NCBI GenBank assembly: GCA_030220185.1
Contig: JASPKZ010001598.1
Coordinates: 1,446,501-1,510,500, forward strand
DNA length: 64,000 bases
Direction: 5' to 3'
Origin: Diploptera punctata
Taxonomy: Eukaryota; Arthropoda; Insecta; Blattodea; Blaberidae
Shown: positions 42,934 to 53,659 of the stretch, in pieces
Position numbering within the stretch: position 1 is the stretch's first letter
How the letters are laid out: each line of letters begins with the position of its first letter
Translations under genes and position numbers: made by a program
Notes under the pieces: model-generated
Seen by the model: the letters and a program-made list of their open reading frames with translations, nothing else
Told to the model about the DNA's origin: nothing
The model's database searches: none

Positions 42934-43614
42934 TCCTTTTTCTTAATGTCGGCATATTCCTCAGCAAACCATTTCTATTTTGACTCTTTTTTTAAATTAC
43001 GCCTACTTACGTTTTCTGATGGTTACTAACAATTTAATAGTATCTCTTAAAGTCTCCTATTTTTGTTAGTTTCTTCTGTTGTCACATTTTCATCTGAACT
43101 CTGTTACTTAGGCGAATTTAATTTGAATTGAAATTGTTACAAGATCCAAGACTGTAAAAGACTTCCTTGCACGAGTTTAAGAAGACTTTTCTCTATTTAA
43201 TAGCTGACAATAACATTATATCGTGTTTTTATTTTCAATCTTGATGATAAATTGTGGTTTTATGATTGAGGTAATCTTCACTTGATGTGACCTTGAACAG
43301 TGTTACCGCATGCTTATAAGACTAGCATTACAATACCAAAGATTGTTATTAAAGAATGGGATGAAATATAGCCTGAAATGTCTTTGAATATTTTATTCAT
43401 ACGCTAGGTATTGAATATTGAACAATCCAATTTATAGCCGGCTTCAGTTTGAATCAATCACGGTCGACTATCACTGAAATATTGTCCAAATGAAATTGTC
43501 AGATCTGATGCGAAATTGTCTGACTGTCTCATCAAAGTTTCTGATTTCAAAACTATTGACACAGTAGTCAGTTCTACCAAAATAGGCTACACAATAAATT
43601 CAATTAAATAATAG

Positions 43615-44456
43615 GTTGGATATCTAATAGCCCTATATAAAAATGTTTGTTCATACTTTATGCGCGGCCATACCGATGATCAGATTGTGATGGGGCTTTT
43701 TGCAAAATGTTCAGGAGATTCCGGGGATGCACATAGGCTATAAGAGAGTTGTGATACTCAACTCCTACACCCTTAAAAATCGCCTTTTGTAGTAGAAAAC
43801 GGGAGAAAAGGTAGCTCTTTGGACGCTTAAATGGCTTACGCTGCCTAAACCATAACTAATACACCAAATTAATGTACACAGAATTGAATATCTAAAAAAA
43901 AAAAACTCTACAATAAAGTCCGCGACAGCATATGTTTAACTTTTACGGATAATTCACAATAACTATTTTTGTCTTTCATTGATTCCAAGAAGATCGGGAT
44001 AAGTAGATTCCCGGGCAAGCGTGCTCTGCCATACCGTCCATCCGATTGTGTTGGGGCTTTTTGAAAAATGTTCAGGAGATTTCGGGGATGAACATAGGCT
44101 ATAAGAGAGTTGAAATACTCAACCCCTTCACTCCTAAAATCACTCATTGTAGTGAAAAACGTGAAATAAAGTCCCTATTTTGACGCTTAAATGGCTTACG
44201 CTGCCTAAACCATAACAAATAGGCTACACCAAATTATTGTACACGAAATTTAATATCTAAAAAAACTCTATAAAAAAGTCCGTGACAGCATATGCTTATC
44301 TTTAACGGATAATTCATAATAACCATTTTTGTCTTTCATTGATGCCAAGAAGATCGGGATAAGCTGTTTCCCGGGCAAGCACAGCAGCTCAAGGCTGGTG
44401 GTAAAAACACATTAACATTTATTTAGGAGTAGCAGCGCACGCCGGGTATTAGCTAG
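43615..44456 (+). mobile_element. Helitron-like element with internal tandem duplication
   Basis: The body 'gcggccataccgatgatc', 'gatggggctttttgcaaaat' and 'aagtccgcgacagcatatg' occurs twice (from about 43665 and 44020; period about 355 bp). The 3' end at 44456 is 'gcagcgcacgccgggtatta' then 'gctagt', the CTAGT-type Helitron terminus. A second member lies at 58405-59055. No coding. Confidence 0.6.
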
Positions 44457-44672
44457 TAATATTATATAAAATAAGGGGCAGAGGCTAATAAGGAATTTCC
44501 GGATCTTTCATCTGGTCAAAAACCCTAATGGAACTGTACTTAACCTCTGGAGTGAATTTCGGTGAAGTTCGGAGGGTCTAACTTAGCCAAATCCACTCTC
44601 CTCGCCTCCAAGTTGGGGCCCCTCGGGACCTTCTTAAGATATTTTAAGATTTTAAGATGCAAAAGAGAGAAT

Positions 44673-44876
44673 GGGATGTGGAAAGAAACGGGAAGCTACC
44701 ACACCTAATATATCCCTAGTAAAGCTGCAAACATGGCATGATGAGTCTTTCCACTTAAAATAAATGGTTTGTACAGTTGGCCTATGCGCATACATATAGG
44801 AAAGCTGAGTTAAGGAAAGAGTGGAGAATGCTGAGTTTGTAGTGAAAGACCTGCTCTTGGGCAGAACACTATGTAT
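44673..44876 (+). mobile_element. SINE-I subfamily 3' fragment with insert
   Basis: 'gatgtggaaagaaacgggaa' and 'ccctagtaaagctgcaaac' represent the SINE-I 3' domain. They are separated by about 95 bp of other DNA from 'tagtgaaagacctgctcttg' and 'gggcagaacactat'. The terminal wording matches the subfamily at 20216. Confidence 0.7.
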
Positions 44877-44877
44877 T

Positions 44878-45175
44878 GGCCTCAGTGATCTAGAAGTTAT
44901 GTTCCTTGCCTCTGGTCCCGAGGGTCGCATGATCAAACCCAGTCAAGGTTGATAGATTTTTTAAGATGCAAAAATCTAATGGACAGGTGGGTCCCAAGAA
45001 TAAAAGTTTTCGGGCCCATAAAAGAATCTCAAGCCTAAATTACGGTATCTAAGCAACATTTATTAGGCTTTTCGCATACAAGCAATATCTCTGTTACCTA
45101 GGCCTACTGTGTATCTCTTAGAGGCGAAGAGATAAACATTTGACGTTCTATGACATCTGTAGGGAAGTAGGCCTA
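44878..45175 (+). mobile_element. SINE-III, diverged plus-strand copy
   Basis: 'agttatgttccttgcctctg', 'gtcccgagggtcgc' and a damaged B box (GATCAAACCC) mark the head. The distal parts ('gacatctgtagggaagtagg') are poorly preserved. Confidence 0.6.
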
Positions 45176-45820
45176 TGCGAATGCTTTAAACTAAATTAAC
45201 CTTGAGAAAGTAATCCCCGCAAGAGAGCATCCATTTTTAGCGAATTCCGAAGGAAATAAGCTATTGAAGTTGTTCTATAACTTACCACTGCGGTGCCACT
45301 TGTGAACATTCAATCGGAGAACAAGTGACTGCTAGCATCATGTTGGACAATGTGATAACATAGCCTATGTTCCCGGTAGAGCTAATTGCCAATATGTTGA
45401 CTTGTAGACCTATATAGGCTACCTATGTAAGGGAATTCCATGCCCTGAGTCCATCTACGTTATCCCATTCGTTTCAGATTAAAATGCTCAATGCATTTTC
45501 CAAGAAACTGGATTTAAGTTACCGTAAATTATAGGCTATTGTCTAGTTTCATACATTCAAAACAAACAAAAGATAACGGTACTTGAGATCACAATAAGGG
45601 TGAAGGCAAACACACATTCCGCTACTATTCATAAATATTAACAGAAGATTACCCTAACATGGGTTACACAAAATATTGCAAAATATATAGGCTAACAGCA
45701 TGGTTAAGCGAGTGTACGTCGTATTTTCAGTTGAAGGTCATTTAACAGCCGGCGAGTCTACCTCATCGTTTGAGCCGAATGGGTTAATGAGCTAGTTAGG
45801 GTGAAAAATGGGGAAATTAG

Positions 45821-45890
45821 TGTTAGTTTGGGCAGGTTGGTGTTAGTTTGGGCATGTTAGTGTTAGTTTGGGCATGTTAGGTTGAGAAAA
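45821..45890. repeat. ~23-bp tandem repeat 'ttagtgttagtttgggca'
   Basis: Three to four imperfect units. The same phrase occurs inverted at about 32340-32400, next to MITE R6 copy b. Confidence 0.75.
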
Positions 45891-46107
45891 TGAGTGAGTT
45901 TGTGTACATCAGATTAGTTTAACATTTTAGCGGATTTTTGTAATAAGTTGGCTACACTGTTTGAGCATTTACTACAGTACAGCCGCTTAGTCTCCGGCCC
46001 TAACGTTTAGGTTGTACAAGGGGTAAAGGGAGAAACTCGCCCTCTACTGCCAATAGGAAATAGTTGAATTGGGAGTGATCGTCTGCCACAACCAATCACT
46101 GCTCTTG

Positions 46108-46273
46108 ACGCTGCTAGTAATGTTTGAAATTGCTGCGTTGTTGTCGGCTGCATTTCTGCTAACCGCTATGATTTCATATTCCGCGTGGTACATAAAGCGG
46201 CCTCTCCCATTGAATATCCACATCGACAACACTGTTGTGACGTCAGGGTCGGAGATGAACAGCTGGGCTATAA
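46108..46273. repeat. Interspersed repeat R10, copy b
   Basis: Counterpart of 1-165. The overlapping frame 46069-46323 has a hydrophobic segment but copy a does not preserve it, so coding is unlikely. Confidence 0.6.
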
Positions 46274-46555
46274 TAGGCCTACATATTTTACATTGTAAAT
46301 ATGGTGATTTTAGGTATCTTTGAGCTTAACTTTTCACTTCATTTTAAGGTATTTTTCACATTTTTGGGTAAAAATCAACATGTTAGGCCTATATTTCTCT
46401 CAGGTAATTATCCATATAGGCCTACTGGAATAATAAATTCTGTATTTTTTCCGTTTTTTTTAATTTATGTAATTCATGGTGGTATAGAATCTCCAGAAAT
46501 TCGACAAATGTTTACTTATCTACAGACAAAAAACATTTTTTTATAAGCCCATGTT

Positions 46556-46953
46556 TTCCCTTTACAGAGATTTAGGCGCTCTCTCCCTACAGGGAAGTAT
46601 TTGAACCATACTAATTTAGTTACACTTGTTTTCGTATAGGCCCTAGATGTCATTTTGAGTGGTACGTGGTCAGCGTCCCGCCTCATACTGACATCTAGGA
46701 AACCAAGGTAGTAGGCCTACTAGGACGGGAAAATTCCGTAAATTTTGCTTAGAGACCTTTTCATTCAGGCTTAAGGATTTTTTACGAGCCTGAAAATCTT
46801 CAGACTCGGGACCCAAGGCTTAAAAGTCCCTGCCGGAGGACTTGCTCCTTGGATTTTTCCGTCCTAACAAATCCATCGACCCCGGCCGGGTTTGAACCCG
46901 CGACCCTCGGGATCAGAGGCAAGGAGCATAACCACTAGTCCACTGCGGCCGAC
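46556..46953 (-). mobile_element. tRNA-derived SINE-III
   Basis: The minus strand begins 'gccgcagtggactagtggtt' and has B box GGGTTCAAACCC (about 46890-46901), then the family body as in 27857-28194. Relative to that copy it carries GGCCCTA at 46637-46645 and a ~30-bp stretch at 46711-46741 containing an octamer. Confidence 0.85.
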
Positions 46954-46959
46954 AAAAAA

Positions 46960-47195
46960 CATAATACAGAAATAAGGCAACAACTAAAAGTAGAGGAATT
47001 AAACACAACAATAGAGAAATACAGAACAAACTGGAAAGAACACTTGGTAAGGATGACTAAGAATAGAATAGGCCCTACCAAAAGCAGCATACAGCTATTC
47101 ACCACGAGGAAGAAGAAGTTTGGGAAGACCAAAGAAAAGATGGAAAGAGCAGCAATTTGGAGCCCGAACAGGCTAGTAAATAAGCCTAAACCGTG

Positions 47196-47225
<30 letters not shown>
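46960..47225 (+). mobile_element. LINE C-terminal remnant with (GAA)n tail
   Basis: The plus-strand translation reads NTTIEKYRTNWKEHLVRMTK, then PKAAYSYSPRGRRSLGRPKK and RWKEQQFG, the GRRxxGRPxxRW signature of LINE family B relatives. Between 'NRI' and 'PKAA' the reading frame is broken by a GGCCCTA insertion (TAGGCCCTA, 47069-47077). The tail is (GAA)n at 47203-47225. Confidence 0.75.
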
Positions 47226-47226
<1 letters not shown>

Positions 47227-48060
47227 TTACTGATCTTCACCGTTCCAATTTCCATTAGGCCTAGGCCTATATATTTTTGTGTGTGACCATATAGCCTATT
47301 TAGTTTAATTGATGTTTACTTTCGGCCCCAATTTCTTAGTGTTACTCAATAAAATATGCGTATTGTCTTTGACCTACTGCCTTCTATAATTGCTCCTAAA
47401 TGTCTGTAAATTGTCTTATTAGAAAATAGTTCATTTTATAATGAGCATGTCTATTGCAGAGACTGGAAACAATAGTGTTTCCTATAGTAACTTGTTCACT
47501 TAAGCTACTCTGTCAATCCAACATGAAAGCTAAACATAAATAAGGAAGGTAGATTTAGACTACAAATGTTGGCAGCACTGTAAGACAGTTGAACATAAAT
47601 AAACGCGGTGCCTAGTGAAGCATTGATCCCACAAAATTGGATGAAAAGGAGAACACAAGAAGCTCAAATTAGATTTTCAAGTGATGGATGTTAAATGATG
47701 TTCGTTTCTACGGAACGAAGATCTTTTTAACTTAAACTTAAAAGGAATTCATGAAATAAGAAACAATAAAATGAATTAAGCATCTTCAATCAATGCTAGA
47801 AGCAAGACTTCATCTGCTAGAAAATTGAGAACGCTCCCATAAATGCATAGTAGGCTATAAACTTAGGATAATTGAAAAACTCATTTCGTGCCAAACTGCT
47901 TACAAAAAATAAAATGAAACTATTTAATTGCCTAAGGGTACATCCTTACTCAAGTGTGAATTGCTGAATTAAAATGGTTGATACCTAATGCTTGACATTT
48001 ACGAATGAAGTTATTAGCTCTGATCAAATCTAGTATGTTTCGATTAACTTAGGCCTATGC
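47226..48060. other. Intergenic DNA, no gene seen
   Basis: No exon-like frames, tRNA-like boxes or recognised repeats. Confidence 0.45.
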
Positions 48061-48616
48061 TACACTGGTCAACATCATTTTTGTCTCATGAGTACCAATA
48101 GTTGTACTTAATGCAGTTTTTATCGTGTTTTCAAATATATATTCGGAATTTCTCCATCACCCACAGTTTTTTTATTTCAATTTCAATTAGGCCTAATGGA
48201 TATAAATAATTATTTTTTAATAAACATTTTTTCGTCCATTTGTCCATGTAAAATAAAACCAAATGAGCTAACTCAGGAGATTTCAGCTATGGAAAACAGA
48301 TATCAAGACAATTGGAATCCTAATATGCTGGCCGATTATTGTTGGACCATCAAGAGGGATGCTCTACAGGCGAAATATAGCGGAAAATCGTCATTTCTTA
48401 CTTTCTAGGTGAGTCCGAATGTTCGAATATTGTGTAGTTACGAATGTAGAAAATATTAAGGTGTTTGAAATTATAAATGCATGTTCCCTCGAAAACCTTG
48501 CGTGATGGAGAAAACCCGATATCATATTTGAATGCAGGAGCAAAAATACTATCAGAATCACATATTTTTCTTTCTGAGACAAAAAAAAAAAGTTTATTTT
48601 TTGTTGCTCAGTGTTA
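48061..48616. mobile_element. MITE-like element R7, copy b
   Basis: 'tacactggtcaa' (48061) and 'ttgctcagtgtta' (48604-48616) are the ends. The interior aligns with 5920-6465. An octamer (48188-48195) interrupts this copy where copy a reads 'tcaatgaatgga' without it. The peptide NPNMLADYCWTIKRDA is conserved between copies. Confidence 0.65.
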
Positions 48617-49063
48617 TGGATCCAACAGTTGACTCTGCAAATTTAAAAACGTTCTTCAGTAATTTCTTCTTGGTTGTTGCATAGAGGACAAGTGGACTGG
48701 TGTAATTTAATATTTTATTTAAGTGTTTTTCTGAGTAGTCATGTTTTGAATTAAGTCTAAATTTGCAGTTTTACGTTGGATTTGAACAATAATTTCTGCT
48801 TTGTTAATTATATTATTCATTTTTAAAGAATAAAATACATTTAATTCACAAATTAATGTATACTGTATTGATACCTTAATGAACAAGTAGGCCTACTCCT
48901 GCTAGGGTGTAGTCAGTTACAGAAATAATACATAGGCTAAAGAATATAGCCTACTAAAGTAGGGCCTATACATTACAAAGTTTTAGTTAAAGGGAGAAGG
49001 AAAGGGATACAATGTGTCATATAGAAAAAGTGAAGAAATTGAAAACAAAATAAATTTAATTAG
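48617..49063. other. Intergenic DNA, no gene seen
   Basis: AT-rich, with several octamer variants (48889, 48934, 48948). Nothing else recognised. Confidence 0.4.
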
Positions 49064-49320
49064 ACTGCGATGGCAGAACATATGGCACGAATGTGGAATG
49101 AAATGCATGCATGTAAGCTTCTTGTTAGAAAACCGGAGGTAAAACGCCGAATTGGTAGACCAAGAATGAGATGGGAGAATAACATTAACTATGATTTGAG
49201 GGAAGTAGATTATAGGCTATAGGGGATGATTGGAAAACATTAGCTCAGGATAGAGGTGTATGGAGATCTTATGTCTGCGCGGCCATGAACCTACGGGTTC
49301 GATAGTGCCAGTGAGTTAGA
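49064..49320 (+). mobile_element. LINE family A tail, short copy
   Basis: Begins 'ttagactgcgatgg' and runs through 'gaccaagaatgagatgggag' to 'ttcgatagtgccagtgagtt'. A TAGGCTA variant at 49213-49219 splits 'gattatacagggg' of other copies. It is followed immediately by LINE C. Confidence 0.8.
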
Positions 49321-49326
49321 ATTCCA

Positions 49327-49705
49327 CGAATTGTCATGGCTACATCTAAAAGAGAGAATAAAATCGCACTGTCTAATTCTCTTATTTAAGATCCTACATA
49401 CCTCGATTCCCAATTATTTATCATCCCGTTTCCAGTATCTATCCTCAAACCATAACTTAAACACAAGATCACAACATAGTCTCTTGCTTAATATACCGCA
49501 ACATAGGACATCACATCACTCCATGTCATATACCACCTTCACTTCTCGCAACTGGAATTCTCTACCACAAGAAATAAGGGGCTGCCGGACATTGGCATCT
49601 TTTAAAAGAAATCTAAATTTATATTTGCTCTAACCTCGACTTCATTATTACCCAGTGTAAGGTATATATATTAATTGGTGTTTCCCGTATAATGTATCAT
49701 ATTTA

Positions 49706-49763
<58 letters not shown>

Positions 49764-49968
49764 TTATTATTATTATTATTATCGTATCATTATTGTTAAT
49801 ATCGTATAAAAGTTGTTTGTACATGAAATTTACTTTGCTACATTTAATGTATCTTTAACTGTTTATAATTAGTATAGTGTATATCTATATTTGTCAAATA
49901 TTTATTTGTATTTGTGCTGGTTGAGTGGAAGAGAAGGCCTTATGGCCTTAACTCTGTCAGAATAAATA

Positions 49969-50011
<43 letters not shown>

Positions 50012-50012
50012 G
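49327..50012 (+). mobile_element. LINE family C tail with intact C-terminal frame
   Basis: ORF 49331-49633 (100 codons) encodes the C-terminus typical of CR1/Jockey-like LINEs: SWLHLKERIKSHCLILLFKI, YLSSRFQYLSS, NTRSQHSLLLNIPQHRT, then SRNWNSLPQEIRGCRTLASF and KRNLNLYLL, ending at a natural TAA. The 3' UTR ('tgtgctggttgagtggaaga', 'ggccttatggcc') leads to an (ATT)n tail. An internal (ATT)n tract (49710-49785) lies in the UTR. It is the best copy of family C and 5'-truncated. Confidence 0.8.
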
Positions 50013-50075
50013 AATTAGTTAGTTAATTAGTCAGTCAGTTAGTTAGTTAGTTGGATTGTTGGCTAGTTAGTTAGT
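50013..50075. repeat. (GTTA)n tetranucleotide repeat
   Basis: GTTA-type units with variants. The same tail sequence ends LINE family A copies, so this is probably a residual LINE A tail. Confidence 0.85.
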
Positions 50076-50084
50076 TAGGATAGG

Positions 50085-50450
50085 CCTATATGGATCGGAA
50101 CACTGGGTATTAACCAAAATCAGGAACGAAGAATAGAAACGTCAGAAATGAGGTTTCTGAGGAGTGAGACTGGCTATACAATAACAGATCGAAAACGAAA
50201 TGAAAATAGGCCTATACGAAGTGAACTATATATAGGCCTAAGTTATTCCAACTCTTAGAAGAATTATGGGCCTACAATACACAGATGAATGGATGGACCA
50301 CATCTATAGAATGGGTAACATTAGAATTTCGAAACAGATTCTTCATTACAAACAACTAGGACGAAGGAATATAGGAAGACCCAGTAAAAGATGGACAGGT
50401 CAATTATTCAAGCATGAGATCGGAACAGACTTATGGTCTAATCCTTGATG
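50085..50450 (+). mobile_element. LINE family B tail with octamer insertions in frame
   Basis: The translation reads YGSEHWVLTK, RRIETSEMRFLRS and DRKRNEN, followed by two extra residues (RP) supplied by a GGCCTA insertion, then IRSEL. ORF 50266-50448 then covers YTDEWMDHIYRMGN and LGRRNIGRPSKRWTGQ, ending near an ATG-rich tail. Family member 4420-4955 reads RNEDIRKEL without the two residues. Further octamers at about 50230 break the frame. Confidence 0.75.
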
Positions 50451-50517
50451 CTAATGATGATGATGATGAAGAGGGAAAAGTTTTGTCTTCAGCTTTATTA
50501 TGTAGGCCTAGAAGTCC

Positions 50518-50700
50518 ATTGCTCTGGTCACTGGTTAACTTGGTTGGCTCATTTGCAGCAGGCCCGGATTCGATCTCCGGATGGGACAAGCCTCCTAAGT
50601 GATTCCCCCCCCCCGGTAGGTTTCCTCGCCTGCAAGACAAATTTCAGGAAATATTAAGTTCCAAAATGTCTCCGGACATCATCTGGCCATTACAATCATA
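50518..50700 (+). mobile_element. Diverged SINE-I-related fragment
   Basis: 'gcaggcccggattcgatctc' (B box region), 'gacaagcctcctaagtg' and 'cctgcaagacaaatttcagg', then 'ggacatcatctggcca' follow the SINE-I order, but with many differences, closest to the 20216 subfamily. No 3' domain. Confidence 0.6.
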
Positions 50701-51284
50701 TATAGACCTATAATATTCGCCTTCTTCAGTAGGCCTACGAATGTAGGAGTGAATGACAAACCTTTTCTTAAATGTTCATGTTGTCTTGGAGGTGGCCTGG
50801 CATGAGCTCATTATGGGTGGCCCTTCATGTAGCCTACTTGTGTTGTCAAAGATGTGTAGGCCTATTATCCAGAGTTACAAATCTTTTTTCGACAGGTCGT
50901 GTTCCTTTAAGTTAAGAATATTAATAAACAAAGGACATTTATCTTTATCGCATTGTTTCAATTATTATAGGCCTATTCAATAATGTTTTAGGTTTATAGG
51001 CCTACCCCTACATTTCACTAGCTCCAGTCATATAATGATAACCGTACGATTACCTTTACGTCTATGATTAAGATTTATAATTAATATTCGGAATAATTAA
51101 TAATAGGCTACTCAACATAGCCTATATTTGTCCATATAGTTCCTCAAGCGTGGGACAAGTAAAAATACCTGCTACGAGGGAGAGAGTTAGATTTTGCATG
51201 TGCAATTAATTACAGTTGTAGGCCTATTTATTTTTAATGAATTTTACAGAATTAGGCTAATAGTTTAAACAGAGTGGTGTGTTT

Positions 51285-51510
51285 TATCTAGCGGGCTAAG
51301 GGTTAGGTACCTTGACTCTGGTCCTTAGAGTCCCGACCCGGTCGCGATAGACAGGGTTTTTAGCATGAAAAAATCCAAGAAACAAGTCCTCTGGGAAGGA
51401 CTGGAAGCAGTGGGTTCCGAGTCTGAATATTTAGGACTACTAGGTGTCTATTTGAGAGGTTGAAGTAACCACTTGTCACACGCTGACATATGTAAGCAAT
51501 AATTAAGCTA
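51285..51510 (+). mobile_element. SINE-III, diverged plus-strand copy
   Basis: 'tctagcgggctaagggttag', 'ctctggtccttagagtc', 'aaaaaatccaagaaacaagt' and 'gggttccgagtctgaa' parallel the family body. The B box is damaged. Confidence 0.6.
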
Positions 51511-51548
51511 ATTTAGTTATGCAAGTTCTGCTTTGGCAATAATTGTAT

Positions 51549-53278
51549 CGCGCTGTAGCAAGTGATTTGCACGTTAGCAAGCGGATCGAGCTTTATAGTG
51601 GATCACGCTTTAGCAAGTGGATCGCGCTTTAACAAGTGGATCGCGCTTTAGCAAGCGGATCGCGCTTTAACAAGCGGATCGCGCTTTAACAAGCGGATCG
51701 AGCTTTAACAAGCGGATCGCGCTTTAACAAGCGGATCGAGCTTTATAGTGGATCACGCTTTAACAAGTGGATCGCGCTTTAACAAGTGGATCGCGCTTTA
51801 ACAAGTGGATCGAGCTTTGTAGTGGATCGCGCTTTAACAAGTGGATCGCGCTTTAACAAGTGGATCACGCTTTAACAAGTGGATCGCGCTTTAGCAAGTG
51901 GATCGTGCTTTAACAAGCGCATCGAGCTTTATAGTGGATCGCGCTTTAACAAGTGGATCGCGCTTTAACAAGTGGATCGCGCTTTAACAAGTGGATCGCG
52001 CTTTAACAAGTGGATCACGCTTTAACAAGTGGATCGCGCTTTAACAAGTGGATCGAGTTTTATAGTGGATCACGCTTTAGCAAGTGGATCGCGCTTTAAC
52101 AAGCGGATCGAGCTTTATAGTGGATCACGCTTTAGCAAGTGGATCGCGCTTTAACAAGTGGATCGCGCTTTAGCAAGCGGATCGCGCTTTAACAAGCGGA
52201 TCGCGCTTTAACAAGCGGATCGAGCTTTATAGTGGATCACGCTTTAACAAGTGGATCGCGCTTTAACAAGTGGATCGCGCTTTAACAAGTGGATCGAGCT
52301 TTGTAGTGGATCGCGCTTTAACAAGTGGATCGCGCTTTAACAAGTGGATCACGCTTTAACAAGTGGATCGCGCTTTAGCAAGTGGATCGTGCTTTAACAA
52401 GCGCATCGAGCTTTATAGTGGATCGCGCTTTAGCAAGTGGATCGCGCTTTAACAAGCGGATCGAGCTTTATAGTAGATCACGCTTTAGCAAGTGGATCGT
52501 GCTTTAACAAGCGGATCGAGCTTTATAGTGGATCGCGCTTTAACAAGTGGATCGGGCTTTAGCAAGTGAATCGCGCTTTAACAAGTGGATCGCGCTTTAA
52601 CCAGTGGATCGAGTTTTATAGTGGATCACGCTTTAGCAAGTGGATTGCGCTTTAACAAGCGGATCGAGCTTTATAGTGGATCACGCTTTAGCAAGTGGAT
52701 CGCGCTTTAACAAGCGGATCGAGCTTTATAGTGGATCGTGCTTTAACAAGTGGATCGCGCTTTAAAAAGTGGATCGCGCTTTAGCAAGTGGATCGGGCTT
52801 TAGCAAGTGAATCGCGCTTTAGCAAGTGGATCGGGCTTTAGCAAGTGAATCGCGCTTTAGCAAGTGGATCGGGCTTTAGCAAGTGAATCGCGCTTTAGCA
52901 AGTGAATCGCGCTTTAGCAAGTGAATCGCGCTTTAGCAAGTGGATCGGGCTTTAGCAAGTGAATCGCGCTTTAACAAGTGGATCGAGCTTTATCAAGTGG
53001 ATCGATCTTAAGAAATAGATCGCGCTTTAGCAAGTGGATCGAGCTTTAACTAGTAGATCGCGCTTTAGCAAGTGGATCGGACTTTAGCAAGTGGATTGCG
53101 CTTTAGCAAGTGGATCGAGCTTTAGCAAGTGGATCGCGCTATAGCTAGAGGATCACGCTATAGCTATTGGAACGCGCTTTAACAAGAGGATTGCGCTTTA
53201 GCAAGTGGATCGAGCATTAGCAAGTGGATCGCGCTATAGCTAGTGGATCGCGCTATAGCTAGTGGATCGTGTTTTACC
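51549..53278. repeat. 1.7-kb satellite, 19-bp monomer, with higher-order repeat
   Basis: About 90 head-to-tail monomers of 'aagtggatcgcgctttaac' (19 bp), with 17-bp variants ('gatcgagctttatagtg'). Almost every monomer keeps GATC followed by a CpG. 51581-51948 and 52103-52432 are near-identical higher-order blocks, the second lacking exactly two monomers (38 bp). Monomers are degenerate at both edges, with 'gctatagctagtgg' variants on the right. It ends 1.7 kb before the TLX start codon. There are no spacers, so it is not CRISPR-like. Confidence 0.95.
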
Positions 53279-53659
53279 ATAAGGGCTGTGAAGCATGTTT
53301 CGATCATTGAACATATTTTAACTAGTGATTTGTGTTTAATAAACTGTGTTTTAATCGAGCAGTATTTTGCTTTATTCATCGTTTTCGAAAAGGAGTAACA
53401 AAATGTAATCTCTATATCTAACTTTATACAGCATTTGTTAATTAATTGAATGCGATACAGACTGGCTACAAAGTTCTTTGTTTAGCGAAGTAATCAACTT
53501 TAATTAGGCAAGACTTCTCCTTATAGCATCTCTCTCTTTCTCTCTTCCGACAACACCTGACTAAATAGATTTCGTAGAAAAAGAAAGATGGCTTCCGTAC
53601 TTTTCCCCTCCATTAAGAAAAGAAATATAGCAGACACTAAGGAAGACTGAAGCAGGGTA

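Noticed and set aside
47203..47226. (GAA)n disease-type repeat in a host gene
   Set aside because: It is the tail of the LINE fragment at 46960 and not part of a gene.
51549..53278. CRISPR-like array
   Set aside because: Repeats are directly adjacent without unique spacers; it is an ordinary satellite in a eukaryotic genome.
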